A DNA stretch of 14,113 bases, taken from Paracoccaceae bacterium. Lineage in GTDB: Bacteria; Pseudomonadota; Alphaproteobacteria; Rhodobacterales; Rhodobacteraceae. Of this stretch, positions 8,113 to 14,113 are shown one piece after another. Within the stretch, counting starts at the first letter, position 1; each line of letters begins with the position of its first letter. Location of the stretch: contig SKUV01000236.1 in assembly GCA_007129775.1 (NCBI GenBank), positions 1 through 14,113 on the forward strand, given 5' to 3'. The notes beneath the pieces are model-generated. The model was given only the letters and a program-made list of their open reading frames with translations, did not search any database and had not been told where the DNA came from. The translations under genes and the position numbers were made by a program.

Positions 8113-8460
8113 ATGAAGCGTTTCGGCAGCCATCTTCTGGGCCTCGATCAGGGCGAGCTTCAGATCTTCACCCATTACAACACCGGCGGTCCGATGTGGA
8201 CCGAACGCGGCGCCCGCGAGGCGCGCGAGCGGGTCCGGTTCAGCGCGCCGTTCTGGAAAGCGCCGGCGGTGATCATCGGTATCGCCATGCTCGACAGCGC
8301 CCATACCGCCAACCTGCGGGTGGACGTGCGCGCCGAGCATATCGACGAGCGCGGCTTTGACGCCATCCTTCGCACATGGGGCGACACGCGCATCGCGCAG
8401 GCGCGGCTGTCTTGGACGGCGCTGGGCGAGATGAAGCACGAGGAAGACTGGCAGCTCTGA
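8113..8460 (+). CDS. H-type lectin domain protein
   Basis: The 115-residue protein matches the H-type lectin domain family, which is related to the Helix pomatia agglutinin and discoidin sugar-binding domains. The domain spans about residues 38-104. It shows the family pattern VRFSAPFWKAPAVIIGIAML (41-60), followed by GFDAILRTWGDTRIAQARLSW (81-101) and TALG. There is no signal peptide or membrane segment, so a cytoplasmic location is expected unless export is unconventional. The sugar ligand and cellular role are unknown. Proteins of this kind recur near the atp operon in Rhodobacteraceae, to my recollection. GAGG at 8104-8107 lies five bases before the ATG. It sits 86 bp downstream of atpC and may share its transcript. 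Confidence 0.8.
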   Translation: MKRFGSHLLGLDQGELQIFTHYNTGGPMWTERGAREARERVRFSAPFWKAPAVIIGIAMLDSAHTANLRVDVRAEHIDERGFDAILRTWGDTRIAQARLSWTALGEMKHEEDWQL

Positions 8461-8462
8461 CC

Positions 8463-8508
8463 CGCAGCCGGGCCCGCGCTGCGCCGGCGTCGGGCGTGCC
8501 TCTTTTTT
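8463..8508 (+). terminator. Candidate terminator after the lectin-domain gene
   Basis: CGCAGC (8463-8468) pairs with GCTGCG (8478-8483) around a 9-base loop. A second small stem, CGCC/GGCG (8482-8485 with 8493-8496), is followed after a few bases by six T (8503-8508). The two stems overlap and cannot form together. The T-run directly after the second stem, starting 43 bases past the stop codon, makes a Rho-independent terminator plausible. Confidence 0.4.
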
Positions 8509-8561
8509 CTGCAATGCGGCGGCTCAGGCCCGGATCGGACAGGCCAGAACCGGCGTCTTCC

Positions 8562-8589
8562 TTGTCGTTTTCGCAGATCTTGCTATGTT
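8562..8589 (+). promoter_or_regulatory. Probable promoter of the gpsA-phosphatase-ggpS unit
   Basis: TTGTCGT (8562-8568) and GCTATGTT (8582-8589) are separated by 13 bases. This fits the alphaproteobacterial housekeeping consensus TTGACGS-N10-14-GCTANAWC with few mismatches. In standard sigma-70 terms it is TTGTCG-N16-TATGTT. Transcription would start near 8596, leaving a leader of roughly 95 bases before the gpsA ATG. No operator-like repeat is obvious around it. Confidence 0.5.
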
Positions 8590-8625
8590 AGGGGTAACAC
8601 GCACAGTCCATGGGTCGCATTCCGG

Positions 8626-8685
8626 CCTGCCCGCGGCAACATTCCGGGGCAGCACGACGCCGGTTTTTCTGCGCCGCGGCAGGAG
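8626..8685 (+). promoter_or_regulatory. gpsA leader that can pair with its own ribosome binding site
   Basis: CCTGCC(C)GCGG (8626-8636, with C8632 bulged) is complementary over ten base pairs to CCGCGGCAGG (8674-8683). The latter contains the first half of the AGGAG ribosome binding site (8681-8685). The same left arm, CTGCCC (8627-8632), can instead pair with GGGCAG (8647-8652), which would leave the ribosome binding site free. Two mutually exclusive folds of this type are typical of translational switches. The sequence does not show what would trigger a change, and it matches no riboswitch class I know. Confidence 0.35.
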
Positions 8686-8691
8686 CATGAC

Positions 8692-9804
8692 ATGAAGGAT
8701 GACACCGCAGTTCACCCTGCGCCGCTACCGGCGGCGCAACCCTATCGCCGGATCGCCGTGCTCGGCGCCGGATCGTGGGGCACCGCGCTGGCGGCGACGC
8801 TGGCCGAGGCCGGGCGCGACCTGCGGATCTGGGGGCGCGACGCGGCCGTGATGGCGGCGATCAACGCCCGCCACGAGAACCCCGCCTACCTGCCCGGGGT
8901 CGAACTGCCTGCCGGCCTGCGGGCCGAGGCCGATCTGGCCGCGGCGCTGGAGGGCGCCGAGGCCGCGCTGATCGTCGTGCCCTCGCCCGGGGTGCGCAGC
9001 ATCGCCCGTGCGCTGGCGCGACACGCCGCGCCGGGCATACCCGTTGCCGTCTGCGCCAAGGGGATCGAGGCCGAAAGCGGCCTTCTGATGACCCAGGTGG
9101 CGGAGGCGGAGCTTGCCGGCCATCCTGTCGGCGTGATCTCGGGCCCGACCTTCGCGCGCGAGGCTGCGCTCGGCCATCCCACCGCGGCGACCGTGGCTTT
9201 CCCCTTCGCCTTCACCGACCGGCTGGAGCCCGCCGAAAGCCCGGCGGTGCGCATGGCGGCTTCGATCTGCACCGCGACTTTCCGCGCCTATGTCTCGGAT
9301 GACCTGATCGGGGTCGAGATCGGCGGCGCGGTAAAGAACGTGATCGCCATCGCCTGTGGCATGATGACGGGCCTTGGCTATGGCGAAAACACCCGCGCCG
9401 CGCTGATCACCCGGGGCCTTGACGAGATCAAGGCGCTGGCAGAGGCGCTGGGCGGGCGGCGCGAGACGGTGACGGGGCTGTCGGGCACCGGCGATCTGGT
9501 GCTCACCTGTTCCAGCCCGACCTCGCGCAACATGGCGCTGGGCCAGCAGCTTGGCCTCGGCGTGCCCCGGGCCGAATGCTTTGACGGCGCGCCCGTGGTG
9601 GTGGAGGGCGAGATCAACGCAGGCTCCATCACGTCGCTGGCTGCCCGTCTGGGCGTGCCCATGCCCATTTGTGACACCGTCCGCAGTATCCTGCAGGACG
9701 GCGCCGACCCGGCCGTGGCCTTCGCCGCGCTCTGGTCACGGCCGATCGAGGCCGAACCCCGCGCGATGGATCTGGCATTCGGCCATCCCGCGCACTCCCT
9801 TTGA
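8692..9804 (+). CDS. gpsA: NAD(P)H-dependent glycerol-3-phosphate dehydrogenase
   Basis: GpsA reduces dihydroxyacetone phosphate to sn-glycerol 3-phosphate in the cytoplasm, for phospholipid synthesis and here probably also for glucosylglycerol. The nucleotide-binding fold carries GAGSWGTALA (25-34). Catalytic-site segments are CAKGIE (121-126), SGPTFARE (150-157), GGAVKN (211-216, with the conserved lysine K215), and SGTGDLVLTC (264-273). At 370 residues it is somewhat long, owing to an 18-residue Pro/Ala-rich N-terminal extension and an extra stretch near 170-186. AGGAG (8681-8685) six bases before ATG 8692 fixes the start; the nearer ATG at 8687 would end at once. The 19-bp gap to the phosphatase gene suggests an operon. 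Confidence 0.95.
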   Translation: MKDDTAVHPAPLPAAQPYRRIAVLGAGSWGTALAATLAEAGRDLRIWGRDAAVMAAINARHENPAYLPGVELPAGLRAEADLAAALEGAEAALIVVPSPGVRSIARALARHAAPGIPVAVCAKGIEAESGLLMTQVAEAELAGHPVGVISGPTFAREAALGHPTAATVAFPFAFTDRLEPAESPAVRMAASICTATFRAYVSDDLIGVEIGGAVKNVIAIACGMMTGLGYGENTRAALITRGLDEIKALAEALGGRRETVTGLSGTGDLVLTCSSPTSRNMALGQQLGLGVPRAECFDGAPVVVEGEINAGSITSLAARLGVPMPICDTVRSILQDGADPAVAFAALWSRPIEAEPRAMDLAFGHPAHSL

Positions 9805-9823
9805 CAACACCGGTAAGGAGATC

Positions 9824-10612
9824 ATGACCCGTTTCGATGCACCGACCGCCCCCGCAAGCCCCCTCGCGCGCAAGCCGCTCGTTCTCGCAACCGATCTGGA
9901 CGGCACCTTTCTGGGTGGCAGCGACGAGGATCGCAGCCGCCTCTACCGCTGGATCGAGGGTAACCGCGCCCATGTCGGTCTGATTTTCGTCACCGGTCGC
10001 GACCCCGGCCATATCAGCCAGTTGACCCGCCGGCACGGCGTGCCGCGCCCCGATTTCGTGGTCGGCGATGTGGGCACCACTATCGCCGAGATGGACCACC
10101 GCCACATGATCGCCCCCATCGCCGAACTGGAGGCGCCGATCGTCGCCGCATGGGGCGATGCCGGGCCGCGGGTGCAGGCCTCGCTGCACGGGGTGCGGGG
10201 CCTGACGCTGCAGTCGAGCGTCTTTCGCCACCGGGTGAGCTATGACATGGACCCCGAGGCCTTCGAGCCGCGGGCCCATGACATCGTGGCCGAGCTTGGG
10301 CTGGATGCGCTGATCTCGGACAACCGCTTTTTCGACGTGCTGCCGAAGGGCGTGAGCAAGGGCCCCTCGCTGCTGTCGCTGCTGTCGCATCTGGGTGTCG
10401 CCAACGAACGGGTGCTCGTGGCGGGTGACACGCTCAACGATCTGTCGATGCTGGAGCTTGGCCTGCCCTCCGTCGCCGTGGGCAATTCCGAGCCTGCGCT
10501 GCTGGAGCGGCTGGCCGGGAAGGGCCATGTGCTCAACGCCCGGGGTGAAGGGGCCGCCGGCATCGCCGAGGCCATCCTGCACCACGATTTCTTCGCCACC
10601 AGGGCTGCCTGA
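9824..10612 (+). CDS. HAD-IIB family phosphatase, predicted glucosylglycerol-3-phosphate phosphatase
   Basis: The 262-residue protein is a HAD hydrolase of the IIB (Cof / sucrose-phosphate phosphatase-like) type. Motif I is DLDGT (24-28), with nucleophile D24 and acid D26. Motif II is VTGR (56-59), motif III lysine is K179 in VSKG, and motif IV is GDTLND (201-206). The C2-type cap lies between motifs II and III (about 85-170) and sets substrate choice. Such enzymes dephosphorylate sugar phosphates. Its place between gpsA and ggpS (gaps of 19 and 13 bp) points to glucosylglycerol 3-phosphate as substrate. That is inference, since the protein is not similar to the larger cyanobacterial GgpP as I recall it. 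Sucrose- or mannosylglycerate-type phosphatase is the alternative. TAAGGAG ends three bases before the ATG. Confidence 0.82.
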   Translation: MTRFDAPTAPASPLARKPLVLATDLDGTFLGGSDEDRSRLYRWIEGNRAHVGLIFVTGRDPGHISQLTRRHGVPRPDFVVGDVGTTIAEMDHRHMIAPIAELEAPIVAAWGDAGPRVQASLHGVRGLTLQSSVFRHRVSYDMDPEAFEPRAHDIVAELGLDALISDNRFFDVLPKGVSKGPSLLSLLSHLGVANERVLVAGDTLNDLSMLELGLPSVAVGNSEPALLERLAGKGHVLNARGEGAAGIAEAILHHDFFATRAA

Positions 10613-10625
10613 GGGGGGCGCTTCG

Positions 10626-12158
10626 ATGTCATCGGAACTGGTCATCGTCTATCACCGCCAGCCCTATGAAGAGGTCGAAATCGACGGCCGCACCGAACTG
10701 CGCGAGAACAAGAGCCCCAACGGCATCGTGCCCACACTGAAGAGCTTTTTCGGCCGGGTGGAGCGCGGGGCCTGGGTCGCGTGGAAGCTGGCCGAAGACC
10801 CTTCGGCCCCGGATTTCGAGCCGGTGGTCGAGATCGAGGACGCTTTCGGCCGCTATTCGGTTTCGCGTCTGCCGCTGTCGGAGCGGCAGGTGCGCGAATT
10901 CTATCACGTCACCTCGAAAGAGGCGTTCTGGCCGATCCTGCACGGCTTCAAGGATCGCTATAACTACGACCCGGTGGACTGGCCGAATTTCCGCGAGGTG
11001 AACTGGCGCTTTGCCGAGGCCGCGGCGGCCGAGGCGGCGCCGGGGGCGCTCGTTTGGGTGCATGATTACAACCTGTGGCTGGTGCCGGGCTATCTGCGCC
11101 GGCTGCGGCCCGATGTGCGGATCGCCTTTTACCATCACACGCCATTTCCGGCGGCCGATGTGTTCAATGTCCTGCCGTGGCGGCGCGAGATCGTGGAAAG
11201 CCTGCTGGCCTGCGACGAGGTCGGCTTTCACATCCCGCGCTATGCGGCGAATTTCGTGGCCGTCGCCCGGAGCCTGACGGAAACCGACCTGATCGCAGAC
11301 GCGCCGGTGGATGCGGACATGATCGCCGAGGGCACCGCGCTGACCGAGCGGATCGTGCCCACTAGGCTGCGCCACAAGGGCCACGAGGTCGCCGTGACGG
11401 TGGCGCCCGTGGGGGTGGATGCGGAATTCATCGACAGCCGCGCCCGCGCCCCTGAAACCCTCGCCCAGGCCGAGCAGATCCGCGCGGGACTGGGCGCGGC
11501 GCAGCTTCTGCTGTCGGTCGGCCGGACCGATTACACCAAGGGCGGGATCGAACAGCTTCTGTCCTTCGAGCGGGTGTTGGAGGCGCGGCCCGATTTGCGC
11601 GGCAAGCTGCGCCTGATGCATGTCTCGGTCAGCGCCAACCGCAACATGACCGCCTATGAGGAGGTGCAGACCGCGCTGGAACAGACCGCCGGGCGCATCA
11701 ACGGCCGGTTCGGCACGCTCGACTGGCAGCCCATCGCGCTGATCTCGCGGGCGGTGCCGTTCGAGGAACTGGTCGCCTATTACCGCGCCGCCGATGTGGC
11801 GTGGATCACGCCGCTGGCCGACGGGATGAACCTTGTGGCCAAGGAATTCGTGGCCGCGCGGCCCGATGGCGACGGCGTTCTGGTGCTGTCGGAATTCGCC
11901 GGCGCGGCGGTGGAATTGCAGGAAGCGATGATCACCAACCCGTTCTCCAACCGCTCGATGGATCAGGCGGTGCTGGCGGCGCTGGCCATGCCCGAGAAAG
12001 AGCGGCGCATCCGCATGGCCGGGCTGCGCCGTGTGGTGGAGCGCAACGACATCCGGGCATGGGCGCGCGCCGTTCTTGCCGGGCAGGCCGGCGAAACCGG
12101 TGCCTCGCCGCCGCCCGACCTGCCCTCGACGGAGCCCCGGCCCCCCCGCGCGGCCTGA
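10626..12158 (+). CDS. ggpS: Glucosylglycerol-phosphate synthase (GT20)
   Basis: GgpS transfers glucose from a nucleotide sugar (ADP-glucose in cyanobacteria) to sn-glycerol 3-phosphate, giving glucosylglycerol phosphate, precursor of a compatible solute. The 510-residue GT20 protein has HDYNLW (146-151), VGRTDYTKG (298-306; R300 and K305 contact the donor phosphates in the related OtsA) and DGMNLVAKE (399-407; D399 and E407). Several stretches, such as SPNGIVPTLKSFF (30-42) and HVTSKEAFWPILH (94-106), recall cyanobacterial GgpS far more than trehalose-phosphate synthase, so trehalose synthesis is less likely. The last 20 or so residues are a Pro-rich tail of unknown use. The start ATG follows a GAGGGGGG ribosome binding site that overlaps the upstream stop codon. 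The gene ends the unit; no transporter gene follows. Confidence 0.9.
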   Translation: MSSELVIVYHRQPYEEVEIDGRTELRENKSPNGIVPTLKSFFGRVERGAWVAWKLAEDPSAPDFEPVVEIEDAFGRYSVSRLPLSERQVREFYHVTSKEAFWPILHGFKDRYNYDPVDWPNFREVNWRFAEAAAAEAAPGALVWVHDYNLWLVPGYLRRLRPDVRIAFYHHTPFPAADVFNVLPWRREIVESLLACDEVGFHIPRYAANFVAVARSLTETDLIADAPVDADMIAEGTALTERIVPTRLRHKGHEVAVTVAPVGVDAEFIDSRARAPETLAQAEQIRAGLGAAQLLLSVGRTDYTKGGIEQLLSFERVLEARPDLRGKLRLMHVSVSANRNMTAYEEVQTALEQTAGRINGRFGTLDWQPIALISRAVPFEELVAYYRAADVAWITPLADGMNLVAKEFVAARPDGDGVLVLSEFAGAAVELQEAMITNPFSNRSMDQAVLAALAMPEKERRIRMAGLRRVVERNDIRAWARAVLAGQAGETGASPPPDLPSTEPRPPRAA

Positions 12159-12289
12159 CCGTCGCGCAATGCGCGCGCCATCCTTCCGGGGTGCGCGCGC
12201 GCGGTTGGCGCCGCCCGGCGTGGCCGGCCCGGCCGGCTTAGGGGTTGCCGTTGCCGCTGGCTGGCGTGTCACCGGCTGGCGGGGCGGTT

Positions 12290-14113
12290 TCAGCCCGCGC
12301 CCAGTTCCTCGGTCAGACGCAGCGGCACCGGCCCGCCGTTCAGGCGCGCGCGATAGACCACAAGCGATTCCATCACACGCATGATGTAGTTGCGCGTTTC
12401 GGTGAAGGGCACCGCCTCGATCCAGTCGATCGGGTCCACGCCGGGGTGACGGGGGTCACCGAATTCCGTGACCCAGCGGCGGGGCCGGCCCGGGCCTGCG
12501 TTGTAGCCGGCTGCGATCAGCACCTTGGAGGCGCCGAATTCCTCGGCCAGTTGGGCCAGGTATTCGGCCCCGAGCCGCGCATTCAGATCCGCGTCGCGGG
12601 TCAGATCCCGCGTCTCCACCTCGATGTCGAGGCGCCGGCCCATCATCTGCGCCGTGCCCGGCAGGATCTGCATCAGCCCGCGCGCGTCGGCTGGGCTGAT
12701 GATCGCGGGGTCGAATTCGCTTTCGCGCCGGGCGATGGCCAGCGCCAGTTCGGGTGCCACCGGCAGGTCCATCGTGGCCAGCGACGTCACCGGAAAATAG
12801 GCGCGCGGCAGGATCACGCCGCGCGCGGCTGCGTCCTTGGCGATCAGCACCGCCCAGTTGGGCTCGTCCATGGCCAGCACCATGTCGCCCAGTTGGCCCA
12901 GCGCCTCGTGCTCCAGCCCGCGCGCCAGATGCAGCACGAACTGGCGCGCGCCGTGCCAGTCGCCGGCGCGGCGCTGCAGCAGCGCCGCCGCCAGCACGGT
13001 GCTGTCGGCAAAGGCGGCCCCGCGCCAGTCAGGGAACTCCTCCAGCCCGGCCAGCGCCGGGTCCATCCCGATGCCCGCCGCCTCGGCCGCGAGCAGGCCG
13101 TAGAACGAGGTCTGGTGTTCGGCACCGAATTCATAGGCGGCCTGCGCGCTGGCCGGATCGCCAAGGGCGGCATGGGCGCGCGCCTCCCAATAGCCGGCGC
13201 GGCCGAGGCTGATCGGGCTCGTCACCCCCACCCGCAGGGTCTGGAAGTGCTGCAGGGCGCGGGCCGGATCGTCCAGATGCCGAAGCGCGATGAAGCCCGC
13301 CAGCCATTCCAGATCGGCAAACCATGCACCTTCGTCGATGAAATGGGGATAGGCCAGCGCATAGGCCTGCGCGGCGTCGCCCTCGGCCAGCGCCCGGCGC
13401 ACCAGAAAGGCCCGCCAGCGGCCCCATGCCTCGGGCCGGCCCAGCGCCTCGGCGCTGGTGGAGCGTTCGCGCACGAGATCGGCGGCGCCGTCATAATTCC
13501 GCGCCCGGATCCGCCAGGCAAAGCGCTCGTAGGCAAGCCCGCCATCTGCCGCCAGCGGCGCCGGCACCGCGTCGACCAGCGCGTTGACGCCGCGCGCGTT
13601 TCCGCGCAGGGCGAGCCGCGCCTCTGCCAGCCGGGCATGGCCGGGGCTCAGCAGGTGCAGAAGCTGTTCAGCCTGCTCGCGCGCGCCGCGCCACAACAGC
13701 ATGTCCAGCCGGTCGGCATGATGTCGCGCCAGCGCGTCGCCGTGCCGGGCCAGAAGGATCGCCTGCTGCGCCGCGGTCAGATCGAACCGCTGCCAGATGC
13801 GGATCGCCTCGGCCTCGGCCCCGGCGCTGTCGCCCGAGCCTGCAAGGGCGTCGGCCAACACCACCGCGCCATCCGGCGTGGCCGGCGCGTGGGCGGCGAA
13901 ATAGGCGATCACATCGGTCGGACGGGCGGCGCCCTCGGCGGCGGCCTCCACCAGCGCGGGCTCGCCCTGCCGCAAGAGCCACGACAGGCCGGGCCAGTCG
14001 GGATGGGCGGCGACGAAGGCGGGGTAGTCCGCCCAGTCGCCCGCCCCGGCGCGCAGGCGGTGCCAATCCACCAGCGCCGCGGCAACATCGCCGGCCAGCG
14101 CCGCGCTTTGGCG
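12290..14113 (-). CDS. slt: Soluble lytic murein transglycosylase (5' end outside window)
   Basis: Slt-type enzymes cleave the MurNAc-GlcNAc bond of peptidoglycan in the periplasm, leaving 1,6-anhydro ends. The 607 visible residues are open to the window edge, so the signal peptide and true start lie to the right. Residues about 1-430 form an Ala-rich alpha-helical superhelical domain typical of Slt70. The C-terminal SLT catalytic domain holds IARRESEFDP with the catalytic glutamate (codon 12724-12722). Next come GLMQILPGTAQ (visible residues 479-489), the substrate-binding AAGYNAGPGRPRRW (534-547) and ETRNYIMRV (572-580). The order and spacing are standard. An in-frame GTG at 14071 is not a believable start, because homologous-looking sequence continues upstream of it. 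The gene converges on ggpS with a 131-bp gap. Confidence 0.93.
   Translation of the reverse strand, partial: RQSAALAGDVAAALVDWHRLRAGAGDWADYPAFVAAHPDWPGLSWLLRQGEPALVEAAAEGAARPTDVIAYFAAHAPATPDGAVVLADALAGSGDSAGAEAEAIRIWQRFDLTAAQQAILLARHGDALARHHADRLDMLLWRGAREQAEQLLHLLSPGHARLAEARLALRGNARGVNALVDAVPAPLAADGGLAYERFAWRIRARNYDGAADLVRERSTSAEALGRPEAWGRWRAFLVRRALAEGDAAQAYALAYPHFIDEGAWFADLEWLAGFIALRHLDDPARALQHFQTLRVGVTSPISLGRAGYWEARAHAALGDPASAQAAYEFGAEHQTSFYGLLAAEAAGIGMDPALAGLEEFPDWRGAAFADSTVLAAALLQRRAGDWHGARQFVLHLARGLEHEALGQLGDMVLAMDEPNWAVLIAKDAAARGVILPRAYFPVTSLATMDLPVAPELALAIARRESEFDPAIISPADARGLMQILPGTAQMMGRRLDIEVETRDLTRDADLNARLGAEYLAQLAEEFGASKVLIAAGYNAGPGRPRRWVTEFGDPRHPGVDPIDWIEAVPFTETRNYIMRVMESLVVYRARLNGGPVPLRLTEELGAG

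Noticed and set aside
9801..9806. Perfect TTGACA overlapping the gpsA stop codon, as an internal promoter
   Set aside because: No -10-like sequence occurs 16-18 bases downstream; that position falls on the start of the phosphatase gene.
10626..12158. Trehalose-6-phosphate synthase (OtsA), with the upstream HAD enzyme as OtsB
   Set aside because: The N-terminal and central stretches match glucosylglycerol-phosphate synthase as I recall it, and gpsA next door supplies its acceptor. The motifs shared with OtsA are general to GT20.
10629..12272. A 547-codon minus-strand open frame opposite ggpS
   Set aside because: The GT20 motifs on the plus strand identify the real gene; the opposite frame has no motifs.
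12159..12289. GC-rich repeats in the gap between ggpS and slt as a two-way terminator
   Set aside because: The GCCGG/CCGGC stem is only five pairs, alternating GC makes many chance pairings, and there is no T-run on either strand.

Overview
The window is G+C-rich, densely coded DNA from an alphaproteobacterium, most likely a member of the Rhodobacteraceae and probably a marine or salt-tolerant one. The evidence is a stand-alone F1 operon (atpHAGDC with no F0 genes), a Rhodobacteraceae-type methyltransferase divergent from gloB, an H-type lectin protein behind atpC, and an osmolyte locus. I see no transposase, integrase, tRNA, rRNA or CRISPR array. The DNA looks like ordinary chromosome.

Layout. 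Positions 1-987 (minus) hold the first 329 codons of clpA. Positions 1232-2002 (minus) hold gloB, encoding glyoxalase II. A 61-bp divergent gap separates gloB from a class-I-like methyltransferase gene (2064-2846, plus). A 329-bp gene-free stretch (2847-3175) contains a strong stem-loop and the probable promoter and leader of the ATP synthase operon. Positions 3176-8026 carry atpH, atpA, atpG, atpD and atpC, tightly packed. A GC hairpin follows, then a 115-residue H-type lectin-domain gene (8113-8460). A promoter and a structured leader (8461-8691) precede a three-gene unit: gpsA (8692-9804), a HAD-IIB phosphatase (9824-10612) and a GT20 glycosyltransferase that reads as glucosylglycerol-phosphate synthase, ggpS (10626-12158). 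Converging on it is a soluble lytic transglycosylase gene (12290-14113, minus) whose start lies outside the window.

How the genes work together. AtpH/A/G/D/C form the catalytic F1 head of ATP synthase. The gpsA-phosphatase-ggpS unit reads as a complete route to the compatible solute glucosylglycerol. GpsA reduces dihydroxyacetone phosphate to sn-glycerol 3-phosphate, GgpS joins glucose from a nucleotide sugar to it, and the HAD enzyme would remove the phosphate. Linking the glycerol-3-phosphate supply gene to the synthase, and using a HAD-IIB enzyme as the phosphatase, are the most interesting points here. The gpsA leader can also fold to pair with its own ribosome binding site.

The remaining genes are housekeeping: ClpA in protein quality control, GloB in methylglyoxal detoxification and the transglycosylase in cell-wall turnover. 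Apart from the glucosylglycerol unit, I see no sign of a new multi-gene system.
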